Part shown: piece after piece, positions 7,458 through 15,914 of the stretch | Layout: every line of letters begins with the position of its first letter | Numbering within the stretch: position 1 is the stretch's first letter | Position numbers and translations under genes: made by a program | Assembly: GCA_938041335.1 (NCBI GenBank) | Contig: CALIAF010000036.1 | Span: 1-64,000, forward strand | DNA length: 64,000 bases | DNA from: an uncultured Ulvibacter sp. | GTDB lineage: Bacteria; Bacteroidota; Bacteroidia; Flavobacteriales; Flavobacteriaceae | Reading direction: 5' to 3' | Notes under the pieces: model-generated | Database searches by the model: none | What the model saw: the letters and a program-made list of their open reading frames with translations, nothing else | Told to the model about the DNA's origin: nothing

Positions 7458-8387
7458 TCACCCAAACTTTCCACGTTCCACTAAATAAGTGGTCAGTATT
7501 TTATTAAAATGTTCATTGATATCTACTGGTACATACTTAATACGGTATTGCCCGCATTTTACAGATAGATCATCAAAGTATCCCTTTACAGCAGCCTCAT
7601 AGTTTTCTTTAATATTATCTGCATACACATTTACGTGTTCGCCGGTCTCTACATCTACAAACTTTTTAGGACGATTGTTAAAATCAAACTGCAGCTCTTT
7701 CTCCTTATCATACGTATGGAACAACACCACCTCGTGTTTATTATACTTTAAATGCTGTAGCGCCTCAAATAATTTTTCTTCTTCTATATCACTCTGAAAC
7801 ATATCTGTAAAGAGAAAGACGAGACTTCTGCGTTTTAACTTTTCGGCAATCAAATGAAGATGCTCGTACGATTTTGTCTGCACCTCTTTCCTGGTAGACG
7901 CCAGTGCATTACTCATATGACTTAATAATTGCTGGTGATGTCGCTCACTCCCTTTCTCGCCACTGTAATATTCATATACATCACTATAAATACTAAGCCC
8001 AACGGCGTCGCGCTGGCGTTTCATTAAGTTCATGATGGCAGCACCCGCTAATACCGAAAAGCCAATTTTATTAAGTTGATTGATATCCATCTGCTTCAAG
8101 GGGGGATAATGCATAGAGCTACTGTTGTCAATAATTAAATGACAACGAAGATTGGTTTCTTCTTCATAGCGCTTGGTATATAACTTATCTGTCTTGGCAA
8201 ATAGTTTCCAGTCTATATGCTTGGTACTCTCGCCATTATTATAAATTTTATGCTCTGCAAATTCTGCAGAAAAGCCATGAAAAGGAGACTTATGCATCCC
8301 AGAAATAAACCCCTCCACCACTTGTGTGGCTAAAAGCTCTAGGTTTTTAAACCCTGTGATTTCGTTTATTTCTTTTTCAATGTTCAT
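7458..8387 (-). CDS. DUF58 domain protein (MoxR/VWA-associated)
   Basis: A 309-residue cytoplasmic protein of the DUF58 family, usually encoded with MoxR-type AAA ATPases and VWA membrane proteins in Bacteroidota aerotolerance-like operons. The hallmark block STKHIDWKLFAKTDKLYTKRYEEE is near residues 55-78, followed by a VWA-like fold starting LIIDNSSSMHYP (DxSxS metal site, about 87). The start is placed at 8387 (MNIEKE), where the family begins; the frame stays open a further 17 codons into a hairpin repeat, which I take as non-coding. No moxR gene adjoins: upstream is the repeat cluster and clpP. That separation from its usual partners is a little unusual. Confidence 0.88.
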   Translation of the reverse strand: MNIEKEINEITGFKNLELLATQVVEGFISGMHKSPFHGFSAEFAEHKIYNNGESTKHIDWKLFAKTDKLYTKRYEEETNLRCHLIIDNSSSMHYPPLKQMDINQLNKIGFSVLAGAAIMNLMKRQRDAVGLSIYSDVYEYYSGEKGSERHHQQLLSHMSNALASTRKEVQTKSYEHLHLIAEKLKRRSLVFLFTDMFQSDIEEEKLFEALQHLKYNKHEVVLFHTYDKEKELQFDFNNRPKKFVDVETGEHVNVYADNIKENYEAAVKGYFDDLSVKCGQYRIKYVPVDINEHFNKILTTYLVERGKFG

Positions 8388-8388
8388 G

Positions 8389-8448
8389 CTTCGGTACAAT
8401 TTTAAATGTATTCGCTTCACGATTACATTTAAAATCACTCAGCAACCT
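8389..8448 (+). repeat. CTTCGRTACAAT hairpin repeat, copy A
   Basis: Bounded by GCTTCGGTACAATTTT and AAAATCACTCAGCAACCT. The inside forms a long stem (ATTTTAAATGTA with TACATTTAAAAT) capped by a short loop. It sits immediately upstream of the DUF58 start codon. Confidence 0.7.
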
Positions 8449-8475
8449 TAGATGGTTATGTTTAATAAAAAAATA

Positions 8476-8534
8476 TCGCGATACAATTTTTATAGGATCA
8501 CTTTGCGATTACATAGATATCACTCAGCAGCCCT
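8476..8534 (+). repeat. CTTCGRTACAAT hairpin repeat, copy B
   Basis: Same ends as copy A (CGATACAATTTT ... ATCACTCAGCAGCCC) in the same orientation, with a different and weaker internal stem around TTGCG. Only the outer 15-18 bp on each side are conserved between copies. Confidence 0.6.
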
Positions 8535-8582
8535 TGACTTTGTCTGTTTAAATAACAATGATTAATGGAATTTTAGAATCTC

Positions 8583-8643
8583 AGGTTCCTGAGTGATTTT
8601 CATTTTAATAGCCGTAGGCTATAAAATGAAAATTGTATCGAAG
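8583..8643 (-). repeat. CTTCGRTACAAT hairpin repeat, copy C (inverted)
   Basis: Inverted relative to copies A and B: the minus strand reads CCTTCGATACAATTTT ... AAAATCACTCAGGAACCT. The centre is a strong stem (ATTTTCATTTTA with TAAAATGAAAAT) around an AGCCTACGGCT cap. It ends 13 bp before the clpP stop. Confidence 0.7.
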
Positions 8644-8655
8644 GACCGGTCGATA

Positions 8656-9204
8656 TTAAAGAATTCCATCCACAATACCATACTTGACACTTTCTTCTGC
8701 ATCAAGCCAGTGATCACGGTTAAAGTCTTTCATTATCTTGTCAAAATCTTGACCACAGTTATCTGCTAAGATTTTTGCACTAAGTTCTTTTGTTTTTAGA
8801 ATCTCTTGAGCGCTAATCTCAATATCACTTGCAGGACCTCTAGCACCACCGCTAGGCTGATGTATCATCACCTTAGCATTAGGCTGTATAAAACGACGCC
8901 CCTTCTCTCCTACCGAAAGTAATATACTACCCATAGAAGCCGCAAGACCTGTGCATATTGTAGAGACAGGACTCTTGATACTCTTAATCGTATCATACAT
9001 CGTAAAACCAGAAGTCACATAACCACCTGGGCTATTAATGTAGAGTTTAATCTCTTCATGATTTATACTGTCTAGATACATTAAACGATCTACCACATGA
9101 CGTGCACTGCGATCATCTACTTGCCCCCATAAAAAGATCGTGCGATCTTCTAATTGTTGGTTTTCTATTTTATCCTGTACTTTTTGTTTTTTTGCTGTAC
9201 TCAT
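8656..9204 (-). CDS. clpP: ClpP-family serine protease
   Basis: A 182-residue ATP-dependent Clp protease proteolytic subunit; it would form tetradecamers that degrade proteins unfolded by ClpX or ClpC. The catalytic triad is visible: S90 in GLAASMGS, H115 in MIHQPSGG, and D164 in the NRDHW region. The oxyanion strand YINSPGG (about 55-61) is intact. The usual GQAASMG reads GLAASMG here, and there is no clpX or tig beside it, so this is probably the second, stand-alone ClpP paralogue that many flavobacteria carry. A promoter lies about 120 bp upstream (9325-9356), giving a long leader that contains a palindrome. Confidence 0.92.
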   Translation of the reverse strand: MSTAKKQKVQDKIENQQLEDRTIFLWGQVDDRSARHVVDRLMYLDSINHEEIKLYINSPGGYVTSGFTMYDTIKSIKSPVSTICTGLAASMGSILLSVGEKGRRFIQPNAKVMIHQPSGGARGPASDIEISAQEILKTKELSAKILADNCGQDFDKIMKDFNRDHWLDAEESVKYGIVDGIL

Positions 9205-9270
9205 TTTTTATTATGCTGTCTTCCAGTGATCAACTGGATAGTTAATTAAGGTGTCCTGAAAAAGTTATTG

Positions 9271-9288
9271 TCCCGATAGCTATCGAGA
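9271..9288. repeat. Palindrome TCCCGATAGCTATCGAGA (one mismatch)
   Basis: A degenerate copy of the dispersed 18-bp palindrome, in the leader between the clpP promoter and start codon. It sits between GGTGTC (9251-9256) and GACACC (9300-9305), which can pair as an outer stem. Confidence 0.7.
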
Positions 9289-9324
9289 GTGCTCTAACAG
9301 ACACCACTATCATTTTCATTTCTT

Positions 9325-9356
9325 CAAATATACTAATTTTACCTCCTAAACTACAA
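9325..9356 (-). promoter_or_regulatory. Promoter of clpP
   Basis: On the minus strand TTG (9356-9354), a 21-bp spacer and TATATTTG (9332-9325) fit the Bacteroidota promoter consensus. Confidence 0.6.
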
Positions 9357-9415
9357 TGAAAAAGAGTGGGTTTGCACCTGTAGTATTTCCGAAGTGAAAA
9401 TGGAATATCTTAAAC

Positions 9416-9450
9416 TAAAAAGACCCAACGAGAAGTCGGGTCTTTTAATA
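9416..9450 (-). terminator. Terminator of trxA
   Basis: Minus-strand stem AAAAGACCC / GGGTCTTTTT around an 11-nt loop, with its own T tract, about 35 bp after the trxA stop. Confidence 0.85.
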
Positions 9451-9481
9451 ATACTGCAACATTACAGCATCTGTTTTTAGC

Positions 9482-9799
9482 TTACAAAAGCTTATCTATC
9501 GCCTCTGCATACGTTGCTTTTGGTGCTACACCTACCTGGCGGCCTACTAATTCTCCTTTATGAAAAACTAATACCGTTGGGATGTTACGCACGCCATATT
9601 TAGCTGCGAACTCTTGGTTTGCATCTACGTCCATTTTTCCTACTACCGCTTTACCTTCGTAGTCATTACTTAGCTCGTCGATTACTGGTCCTACCATACG
9701 GCAAGGTCCACACCACGCTGCCCAGAAGTCTACTACTACTGGCTTATCGCTGTTTAATACTGTTTCTTGAAAAGTTGCGTCTGTTATTTCTAATGCCAT
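9482..9799 (-). CDS. trxA: Thioredoxin
   Basis: A 105-residue cytosolic thioredoxin that reduces protein disulfides, recycled by thioredoxin reductase. The active site WCGPC has cysteines C30 and C33, and the cis-proline loop RNIPTVLVF is present, with the usual single-domain length. The gene is monocistronic: a -7 box TACTTTTG lies at 9868-9875 on the minus strand and a hairpin terminator follows. No truncation or fusion is seen. Confidence 0.97.
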   Translation of the reverse strand: MALEITDATFQETVLNSDKPVVVDFWAAWCGPCRMVGPVIDELSNDYEGKAVVGKMDVDANQEFAAKYGVRNIPTVLVFHKGELVGRQVGVAPKATYAEAIDKLL

Positions 9800-10201
9800 C
9801 TTTTTACTTTTTTACTATTCTTTGCTTCGTTTATATGAAGCAAAAAATTTAATTAATTATTGTTACACAAAAGTAGTCAATTTTTATACCAAACCTTACA
9901 GCGAGTATATCAACTTCATCAATGTATATATAGGTTGTGTTTATAAGGCGGGTTGCCTTTAAAAAGACTTTGAAAAATTTTACAACAACTAAAACACATT
10001 AAAAACGACACCCATTTGTTGACACGTAGATTAAAGGCACCGGGCTATCCGTTGCAATTCCTCGTTTCTCAGTACTAGAGCCATCGCACACTGCGGGATT
10101 TCCACTGCTATCCCTACCCGGAGCTTGTCACAACTTTAAAAGAAACCCATTTATATTCCAAATAGTATCTTTATATCGATGAAACAAAGACGCGAAAAAT
10201 T
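9800..10201. other. Intergenic region with trxA promoter and a GC-richer repeat block
   Basis: The left part holds the trxA upstream region, with -7 box TACTTTTG at 9868-9875 on the minus strand. From about 10020 to 10130 the composition turns GC-richer. This block contains GGGCTATCCGTTGCAATTCC and, 50 bp on, GGGATTTCCACTGCTATCCC, two related phrases typical of a dispersed flavobacterial intergenic repeat that I know from memory. No gene is supported. Confidence 0.5.
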
Positions 10202-10822
10202 TTGATAACAGAAGCACTTACAAAAAAAATAGTAGCCATAAGAAACCCACAATCATTAGCAGTAGTGGCTATTTGCGGCGCGGCAGATTTGGGCAAATCT
10301 TTTCTATCAAAAAAAATCTCCAATCTTTTAAAGAGACGAAACCTAACTACAAATCATTTGACCTTGGATTCCTATCTTATAAATAGAGCAACCAGAAAAG
10401 AAAAAGGGCTTAGTGGTTATCATATCGAAGCCTATAAACTTAATGACGCACTTAAAGATTTTATTTCCTTAAAAAATGGAATGCCTATAGATTTTGCACC
10501 TTACGATCACAGTGAAGGAAAAACAAGCGCCGATTCTTTTCAAATGAATCCCTCAGACATATTGATTCTTGACGGACTTCATGCCATGCACGACTCCTTC
10601 TTGCCCTTTATTAATTTATCCATTTTCATTGATACCGCAGATACCGATTTAAAAAATATAAGAACCGAAGCAGACCTCACAAAACGAAAGTATTCTTTAG
10701 CTTATTCGCAGTCCATTTCGGAAAGTGAATTTAAATTATACAAGTCTAAAATCGAACCTTATAAAAAAAGTGCAGATTATATACTTCGACTTAAAGACAA
10801 ATGGAATTATCAACTCGTATAA
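10202..10822 (+). CDS. P-loop kinase of the uridine kinase/phosphoribulokinase type
   Basis: A 206-residue soluble protein with the uridine-kinase-like fold. The Walker A motif CGAADLGKSFLSK is near residues 25-37. LTLDSYLIN (about 54) aligns with the substrate-binding DxxY/F region, and LILDGLHAMHD (about 121-131) with the DGxHA strand of this superfamily. The phosphate acceptor cannot be told from sequence. The only plausible start is TTG at 10202: an in-frame stop lies at 10163 and no ATG or GTG occurs between them. The next gene begins 11 nt after the stop, so the two are probably co-transcribed. Confidence 0.7.
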   Translation: MITEALTKKIVAIRNPQSLAVVAICGAADLGKSFLSKKISNLLKRRNLTTNHLTLDSYLINRATRKEKGLSGYHIEAYKLNDALKDFISLKNGMPIDFAPYDHSEGKTSADSFQMNPSDILILDGLHAMHDSFLPFINLSIFIDTADTDLKNIRTEADLTKRKYSLAYSQSISESEFKLYKSKIEPYKKSADYILRLKDKWNYQLV

Positions 10823-10833
10823 AGAAAAGTAAT

Positions 10834-11247
10834 ATGGAAACTAGCGGCTACTCTAAAACACCACTTGCCAAAAAACTCGGACTGAAAGAAAACTATACCT
10901 ATACAACATACAATACACCAAAACGATACATAGATTTTTTTCAAGAATTTCCTGAGAACACCTCACATATAGAGAACCCCGCTGCAGACTCCTTAGACTT
11001 TATTCATGTGTTCTGTAAGGGACAAAATTGTCTCATCCAGCACATTTCCGAAGTAAAAAAAGCACTCAAAAAATCTGGAATCCTATGGGTAAGCTGGCCC
11101 AAACAAGCGTCTACTATTGTTTCAGAAATAAATAGAGAGGACGTACGTGATTTTGTACTAAAGGTAGGGCTCGTAGACATTAAAGTCTGCGCCATAGACA
11201 AAGACTGGAGTGGACTCAAGTTTATGTATCGCAAAAAGGACCGTTAG
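10834..11247 (+). CDS. DUF3052-family protein
   Basis: A 137-residue protein that begins GYSKTPLAKKLGLKE, the conserved opening of DUF3052, whose C-terminal half resembles a methyltransferase-like sheet without an obvious SAM motif. The block SGILWVSWPKQAS (about 79-91) is the family's second signature. The ATG at 10834 is preferred because it places the family motif at residue 5; an in-frame ATG at 10801 would overlap the upstream kinase gene by 22 nt. The stop overlaps the stop of dnaE on the other strand by 3 bp. Function is unknown. Confidence 0.75.
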   Translation: METSGYSKTPLAKKLGLKENYTYTTYNTPKRYIDFFQEFPENTSHIENPAADSLDFIHVFCKGQNCLIQHISEVKKALKKSGILWVSWPKQASTIVSEINREDVRDFVLKVGLVDIKVCAIDKDWSGLKFMYRKKDR

Positions 11248-14200
11248 TTTAATCGATACTTCACTTGCTCTTTATCCAATTGCCCTAGTAAAGCTGCACT
11301 TATAGCGATTTTATGGGTCCTACTTGGCATCTGTACTTTAATCTTATCTGCCATCTCATAGATGGTAAAATGCAATTGATGATTCCCAGGATTTTCTTTA
11401 AAGAGTGTTTCTAAAAAATCGATTCTATCATCTAGTACCTCTTTTATTGGCATCTGTATGGTCAGTTTTCTAGCGTGACTTTCCATCACATCGTGTAAGA
11501 GCTGCATACTATTGTATTGCATACGAGGGTCTCCACGCTTTCCTGTCTCACGATTAGTCCAACCCGCTTTTACGTATACTTTACCGTAGACAAAACTATT
11601 AGGCACCAGAAAATGGCGGAGCTTTAGGTACTCTTCGCCAAATATTTTAAAATCATAACTATCGTCATAATCTTCAATGGTAAAAATAGCCCAGCCTTTT
11701 CCTGCTTTTGATTCTCGATGTTGCACATCTGCCACAATACCACCAAAGGTCATCTCCTTACCTACGTGCTGTTCTAGCTCATTAAAATCTGCTACGCGAC
11801 AATTGGTAAAAGATTTCATCTCTATTTTAAAATCGTCAAGCGGATGTCCAGAAATATAAACCCCTACCACTTCGCGCTCTTGCTTTAGCTTTTGCATGGT
11901 TCCCCACTCTTCGCAAGGTGGCACTTCTGGCTCCGGAATCTGCACGTCGCTGGACTCACCAAACAAACTCACCTGGCTGCTATTTTCAGAATCTTGAAAT
12001 TTACTGGCATACTTTAACACTTTTTCTAAGAAGGTTTGCCCATCATTATCTTGATGCAAATATTGCGCACGGTGCGCATTAAAACTATCAAAACCTCCCG
12101 CAAGCGCAAGATTTTCAAATGCCTTTTTATTTGCCGCACGTAAATCTATACGTTTTGCCATGTCAAAAATAGACTTGTACTTTGCTTCATCTCTGTGCTC
12201 CACAATAGTGGCAACGGCATTACCACCAACCCCCTTAATCGCACCCATCCCAAACCGAACTGCACCACGATCATTTACAGAAAACTTGTAAAAAGATTCA
12301 TTTACATCTGGGCCCAGAATTTCAAGTCCCATACGTTTGCACTCTTCCATGAAGAACGTCACTTGCTTAATATCCCGCATATTATTACTTAATACCGCCG
12401 CCATATACTCTGCAGGATAGTGGGCTTTTAGATAGGCTGTTTGATACGCAATCCAAGCATAGCAGGTAGAGTGACTTTTATTAAAGGCATAACTTGCAAA
12501 AGCTTCCCAATCTTTCCAGATTTTTTCTAGCTTTTCTGAATCATGTCCTTTAGCAACGGCATTCTCAATAAAACGAGGTTTCATCTTATCGAGTACAGAT
12601 TTTTGTTTTTTACCCATCGCCTTACGCAAAACATCTGCATCACCTTTACTAAAATCTGCCAGCTTTTGTGACAACAACATTACCTGCTCTTGATACACGG
12701 TAATCCCATACGTCTCATCCAAATATTCTTCCATGGCAGGAAGGTCATACTCAATATCTTCTTCACCATTTTTACGTCTAATAAAACTAGGGATATACTC
12801 TAATGGTCCTGGCCTATACAAAGCGTTCATGGCAATTAGATCTGCAAACACCGTTGGCTTCAATTCTTTCATGTATTTCTGCATCCCAGCAGATTCATAT
12901 TGAAATATCCCCACCGTTTCTCCGCGCTGGAACAGCTCGTAGGTCTTCACATCATCTAATGGAAAGGTATCTGGGTCAAGTAGTATATCATGTTTATGTT
13001 TCACCAGCTTCACCGTGTCCTTAATTAAGGTCAAGGTCTTCAGCCCCAAGAAGTCCATTTTTAAGAGACCCGCATCTTCTACAACAGAATTGTCAAACTG
13101 CGTTACATATAAATCTGAATCCTTTGCGGTTGCAACGGGCACAAAATCTGTTATATCACTAGGTGTGATAATCACACCACAGGCGTGAATACCTGTGTTT
13201 CTAACAGAGCCCTCTAATTTTTTTGCTTGATTAATGGTCGCTGCAGTCAGGTCACTACCCTCACTAATGGAGATTAGCTCTTGCACTTTAGGCAACTCAT
13301 CACTCCTAAATTTTTTGCGTAATTCTTGATCGGTATACCCAAAAACCTTTGCGAGTTTGGTCATATTTGGGATCAACTTCGCTACCCGATCTGCTTCATT
13401 TAAAGGCAGATCTAAAACGCGAGCCGTATCTCTAATAGAAGACTTAGCCGCCATTGTACCATAGGTAATAATCTGCGCCACTTGATTGCTCCCATATTTA
13501 TCAATAACATACTGCATTACACGCCCTCTCCCTTCATCATCAAAATCAATATCAATATCGGGCATACTCACACGATCTGGATTTAAGAAACGCTCAAAAA
13601 GCAGGTCGTATTTAATGGGGTCAATATTCGTGATCTTTAAACAATATGCTACCACGCTACCCGCAGCAGAACCACGTCCCGGCCCTACAGAAACATCCAT
13701 CTCGCGTGCCTCTCTAATAAAATCTTCCGTAATCAAGAAGTAACCCGGATAGCCCGTATTTGCAATAACATCAAGTTCAAAATCAATACGTTCCCGTATT
13801 TCATCTGTAATCTCTCCGTACCGCTTTTCTGCTCCTATATACGTAAGATGTTTTAAAAAAGCATTTTCACCGCGTTTTCCACCATCCAATTCATCTTCTG
13901 CTATTTTAAACTCCTTAGGGATATCAAAAATAGGCAGTAGCACATCACGCTGTAAACTGTAAGGTTCAATTTTTTCTACAATTTCTTCTATATTAACTAT
14001 AGCTTCTGGCAAGTCTTTAAAGATCGCCTTCATTTCATCTTGCGACTTAAAGTAATACTCTTGATTAGGCAAACCATAACGATAACCTCGACCCCGACCT
14101 ATAGGTGTCGCCTGTTTTTCGCCATCTTTAACACAAAGTAAAATGTCGTGTGCATTTGCACTTTCCTTTTCAATATAATAGGTGTTGTTTGCTGCAATTA

Positions 14201-15674
14201 ATTTGACCTCGTGTTTTTTAGAGAATTCGATCAATGTTTGGTTCACACGATTCTCATCTTCCTGATCGTGGCGCATTATCTCTAAATAAAAATCATCACC
14301 AAACTCTTGTTTCCACCAGAGTAAAGCATCTTCGGCCTGTTTTTCTCCTATATTTAAAATCTTACTAGAAATTTCACCATACATACCTCCAGAAAGGATT
14401 ATAATATCATCTCTGTATTGTTTGATCACTTCGCGATCTATTCGCGGCACATAATAAAAGCCTTTTGTAAATGCGATGCTTGACATTTTTGCCAAGTTGT
14501 GATATCCTGCTTTGTTTTTTGCTAGGATTACAACCTGATACCCATTGTCTTTATTTGATTTATCTAAGTGGTCTTGACATACAAAAAACTCGCAACCTAC
14601 TACAGCCTTTAATGGTTCCGGCTGCTCTGGTTTATCTGGCACCTCGCCCTCAAAGTCAGTCGCAGTATCATCTACTGCCTCATAAGCTGCAACTGCTGCC
14701 TCATATTCTTTTACTTTTGCTTTGTTATGATTATTCACCGCTCTCGAAAAATGGAAAGCACCCATCATATTACCGGTATCTGTAAGGGCGACCGCACATT
14801 GATTATCTGCAATAGCGGCATTCACAAGATCTTGCGTACTTGAAGTAGATTGTAATATAGAAAACTGCGAGTGGTTATGCAGGTGTGCAAAAGGTACCGC
14901 TGCAAGTTCGGCTAAATTGTCTGCAATTTCTGTAGTTGATATTTCTTCGGAAACGTTTAATTTTTCAAGCTCCCTTCTTATTTTTTCTGAAGCTTTCTTG
15001 AGATTAATATGTTTTAATCCAATCAACTCAATAGTGGCAGGATTTTCTTTGCTGAAATTTTCAAAATAATCAGGCTGTGCTTCTAGTTCAGAAACAGTGA
15101 AAATTTGGCGACGAATCAGCTCTAAAAAACAACGCGTGGTTGCCTCAACATCTGCTGTGGCATTATGCGCCTCGCCAAAAGGTGCATTAAATAAATACTT
15201 ATGCAACTCTGTAAGGGTTGGTAACTTAAACTTACCACCTCTACCTCCAGGAATCTGGCATAATTGCGCCGTTGTTTCTGTACAAGTATCAAGCAGTGGC
15301 ATTGCTGGCAATGGATTTTCCATTCCGAGACGTAAAAATTCTGCTCCCATAATACTGAGATCGAAGCCTACATTCTGCCCCACAAGAAATTTGGTTTTAC
15401 CAAGTACTTCTTGAAACTTGCTTATCATTTCTTCTAGCGAAATACCTTTTGCTGCCGCTAACTCTGTAGATATCCCATGAATCTTTTCTGCATCAAACGG
15501 TATATTAAATCCTTCAGGTTGCACCAAATAATCTTGATGCTCAAGCACATTCCCCATCGCATCATGAAGTTGCCAAGCGATCTGGATACAACGAGGCCAG
15601 TTATCACTATCAGATAGTGGAGCTTTCCAATTACGTGGCAGGCCAGTAGTCTCGGTATCAAAGATTAAATACAT
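11244..15674 (-). CDS. dnaE: DNA polymerase III alpha subunit fused to a DEDDh exonuclease
   Basis: A 1476-residue replicative polymerase. Residues 1-190 form a DnaQ-like 3'-5' proofreading exonuclease with D6 and E8 (FDTETTG), D105 in NVGFD, H170 and D175 (HNATADVE). The PHP domain starts near 262 (FAHLHNHSQFS). The catalytic palm follows, with MPDIDIDF, and then the helix-hairpin-helix and OB regions. Fusion of exonuclease and DnaE is typical of Bacteroidota and supplies proofreading in cis; a linker of about 60 residues (195-255) joins the two. It is one long intact frame, convergent with the DUF3052 gene and with a terminator hairpin behind its promoter region. Confidence 0.95.
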   Translation of the reverse strand: MYLIFDTETTGLPRNWKAPLSDSDNWPRCIQIAWQLHDAMGNVLEHQDYLVQPEGFNIPFDAEKIHGISTELAAAKGISLEEMISKFQEVLGKTKFLVGQNVGFDLSIMGAEFLRLGMENPLPAMPLLDTCTETTAQLCQIPGGRGGKFKLPTLTELHKYLFNAPFGEAHNATADVEATTRCFLELIRRQIFTVSELEAQPDYFENFSKENPATIELIGLKHINLKKASEKIRRELEKLNVSEEISTTEIADNLAELAAVPFAHLHNHSQFSILQSTSSTQDLVNAAIADNQCAVALTDTGNMMGAFHFSRAVNNHNKAKVKEYEAAVAAYEAVDDTATDFEGEVPDKPEQPEPLKAVVGCEFFVCQDHLDKSNKDNGYQVVILAKNKAGYHNLAKMSSIAFTKGFYYVPRIDREVIKQYRDDIIILSGGMYGEISSKILNIGEKQAEDALLWWKQEFGDDFYLEIMRHDQEDENRVNQTLIEFSKKHEVKLIAANNTYYIEKESANAHDILLCVKDGEKQATPIGRGRGYRYGLPNQEYYFKSQDEMKAIFKDLPEAIVNIEEIVEKIEPYSLQRDVLLPIFDIPKEFKIAEDELDGGKRGENAFLKHLTYIGAEKRYGEITDEIRERIDFELDVIANTGYPGYFLITEDFIREAREMDVSVGPGRGSAAGSVVAYCLKITNIDPIKYDLLFERFLNPDRVSMPDIDIDFDDEGRGRVMQYVIDKYGSNQVAQIITYGTMAAKSSIRDTARVLDLPLNEADRVAKLIPNMTKLAKVFGYTDQELRKKFRSDELPKVQELISISEGSDLTAATINQAKKLEGSVRNTGIHACGVIITPSDITDFVPVATAKDSDLYVTQFDNSVVEDAGLLKMDFLGLKTLTLIKDTVKLVKHKHDILLDPDTFPLDDVKTYELFQRGETVGIFQYESAGMQKYMKELKPTVFADLIAMNALYRPGPLEYIPSFIRRKNGEEDIEYDLPAMEEYLDETYGITVYQEQVMLLSQKLADFSKGDADVLRKAMGKKQKSVLDKMKPRFIENAVAKGHDSEKLEKIWKDWEAFASYAFNKSHSTCYAWIAYQTAYLKAHYPAEYMAAVLSNNMRDIKQVTFFMEECKRMGLEILGPDVNESFYKFSVNDRGAVRFGMGAIKGVGGNAVATIVEHRDEAKYKSIFDMAKRIDLRAANKKAFENLALAGGFDSFNAHRAQYLHQDNDGQTFLEKVLKYASKFQDSENSSQVSLFGESSDVQIPEPEVPPCEEWGTMQKLKQEREVVGVYISGHPLDDFKIEMKSFTNCRVADFNELEQHVGKEMTFGGIVADVQHRESKAGKGWAIFTIEDYDDSYDFKIFGEEYLKLRHFLVPNSFVYGKVYVKAGWTNRETGKRGDPRMQYNSMQLLHDVMESHARKLTIQMPIKEVLDDRIDFLETLFKENPGNHQLHFTIYEMADKIKVQMPSRTHKIAISAALLGQLDKEQVKYRLN

Positions 15675-15815
15675 GTGCTAAATTGTAATTTCAGAGTTCA
15701 GAAAAGAATGAGCGTAAATGTAAAAAATAAAGGTTTTTTATACGTGATAAGTAATTGACTAGTTGTTCACAATTTTGCTTTGTTATCACAAATACCATGA
15801 ATATGAGGGGTAGCA

Positions 15816-15872
15816 TAAAAAAATAACCCAAACTCAACACCTTTAAAAAAGGTATTGAGTTTGGGTTATTAA
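15816..15872 (-). terminator. Long hairpin terminator between the lipoprotein gene and dnaE
   Basis: A stem of about 20 bp (AATAACCCAAACTCAA with TTGAGTTTGGGTTATT, extended inward by CACC/GGTA with one mismatch) around a short AT loop. It insulates dnaE from the upstream lipoprotein gene on the same strand. Confidence 0.85.
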
Positions 15873-15914
15873 TATTTTAGCCTTTTTTATCGTAGGGCAA
15901 ACGCTTTTACTCTT

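Noticed and set aside
8387-8438. A longer DUF58 protein starting at 8438
   Set aside because: The extra 17 residues translate hairpin repeat copy A; the family begins at MNIEKE.
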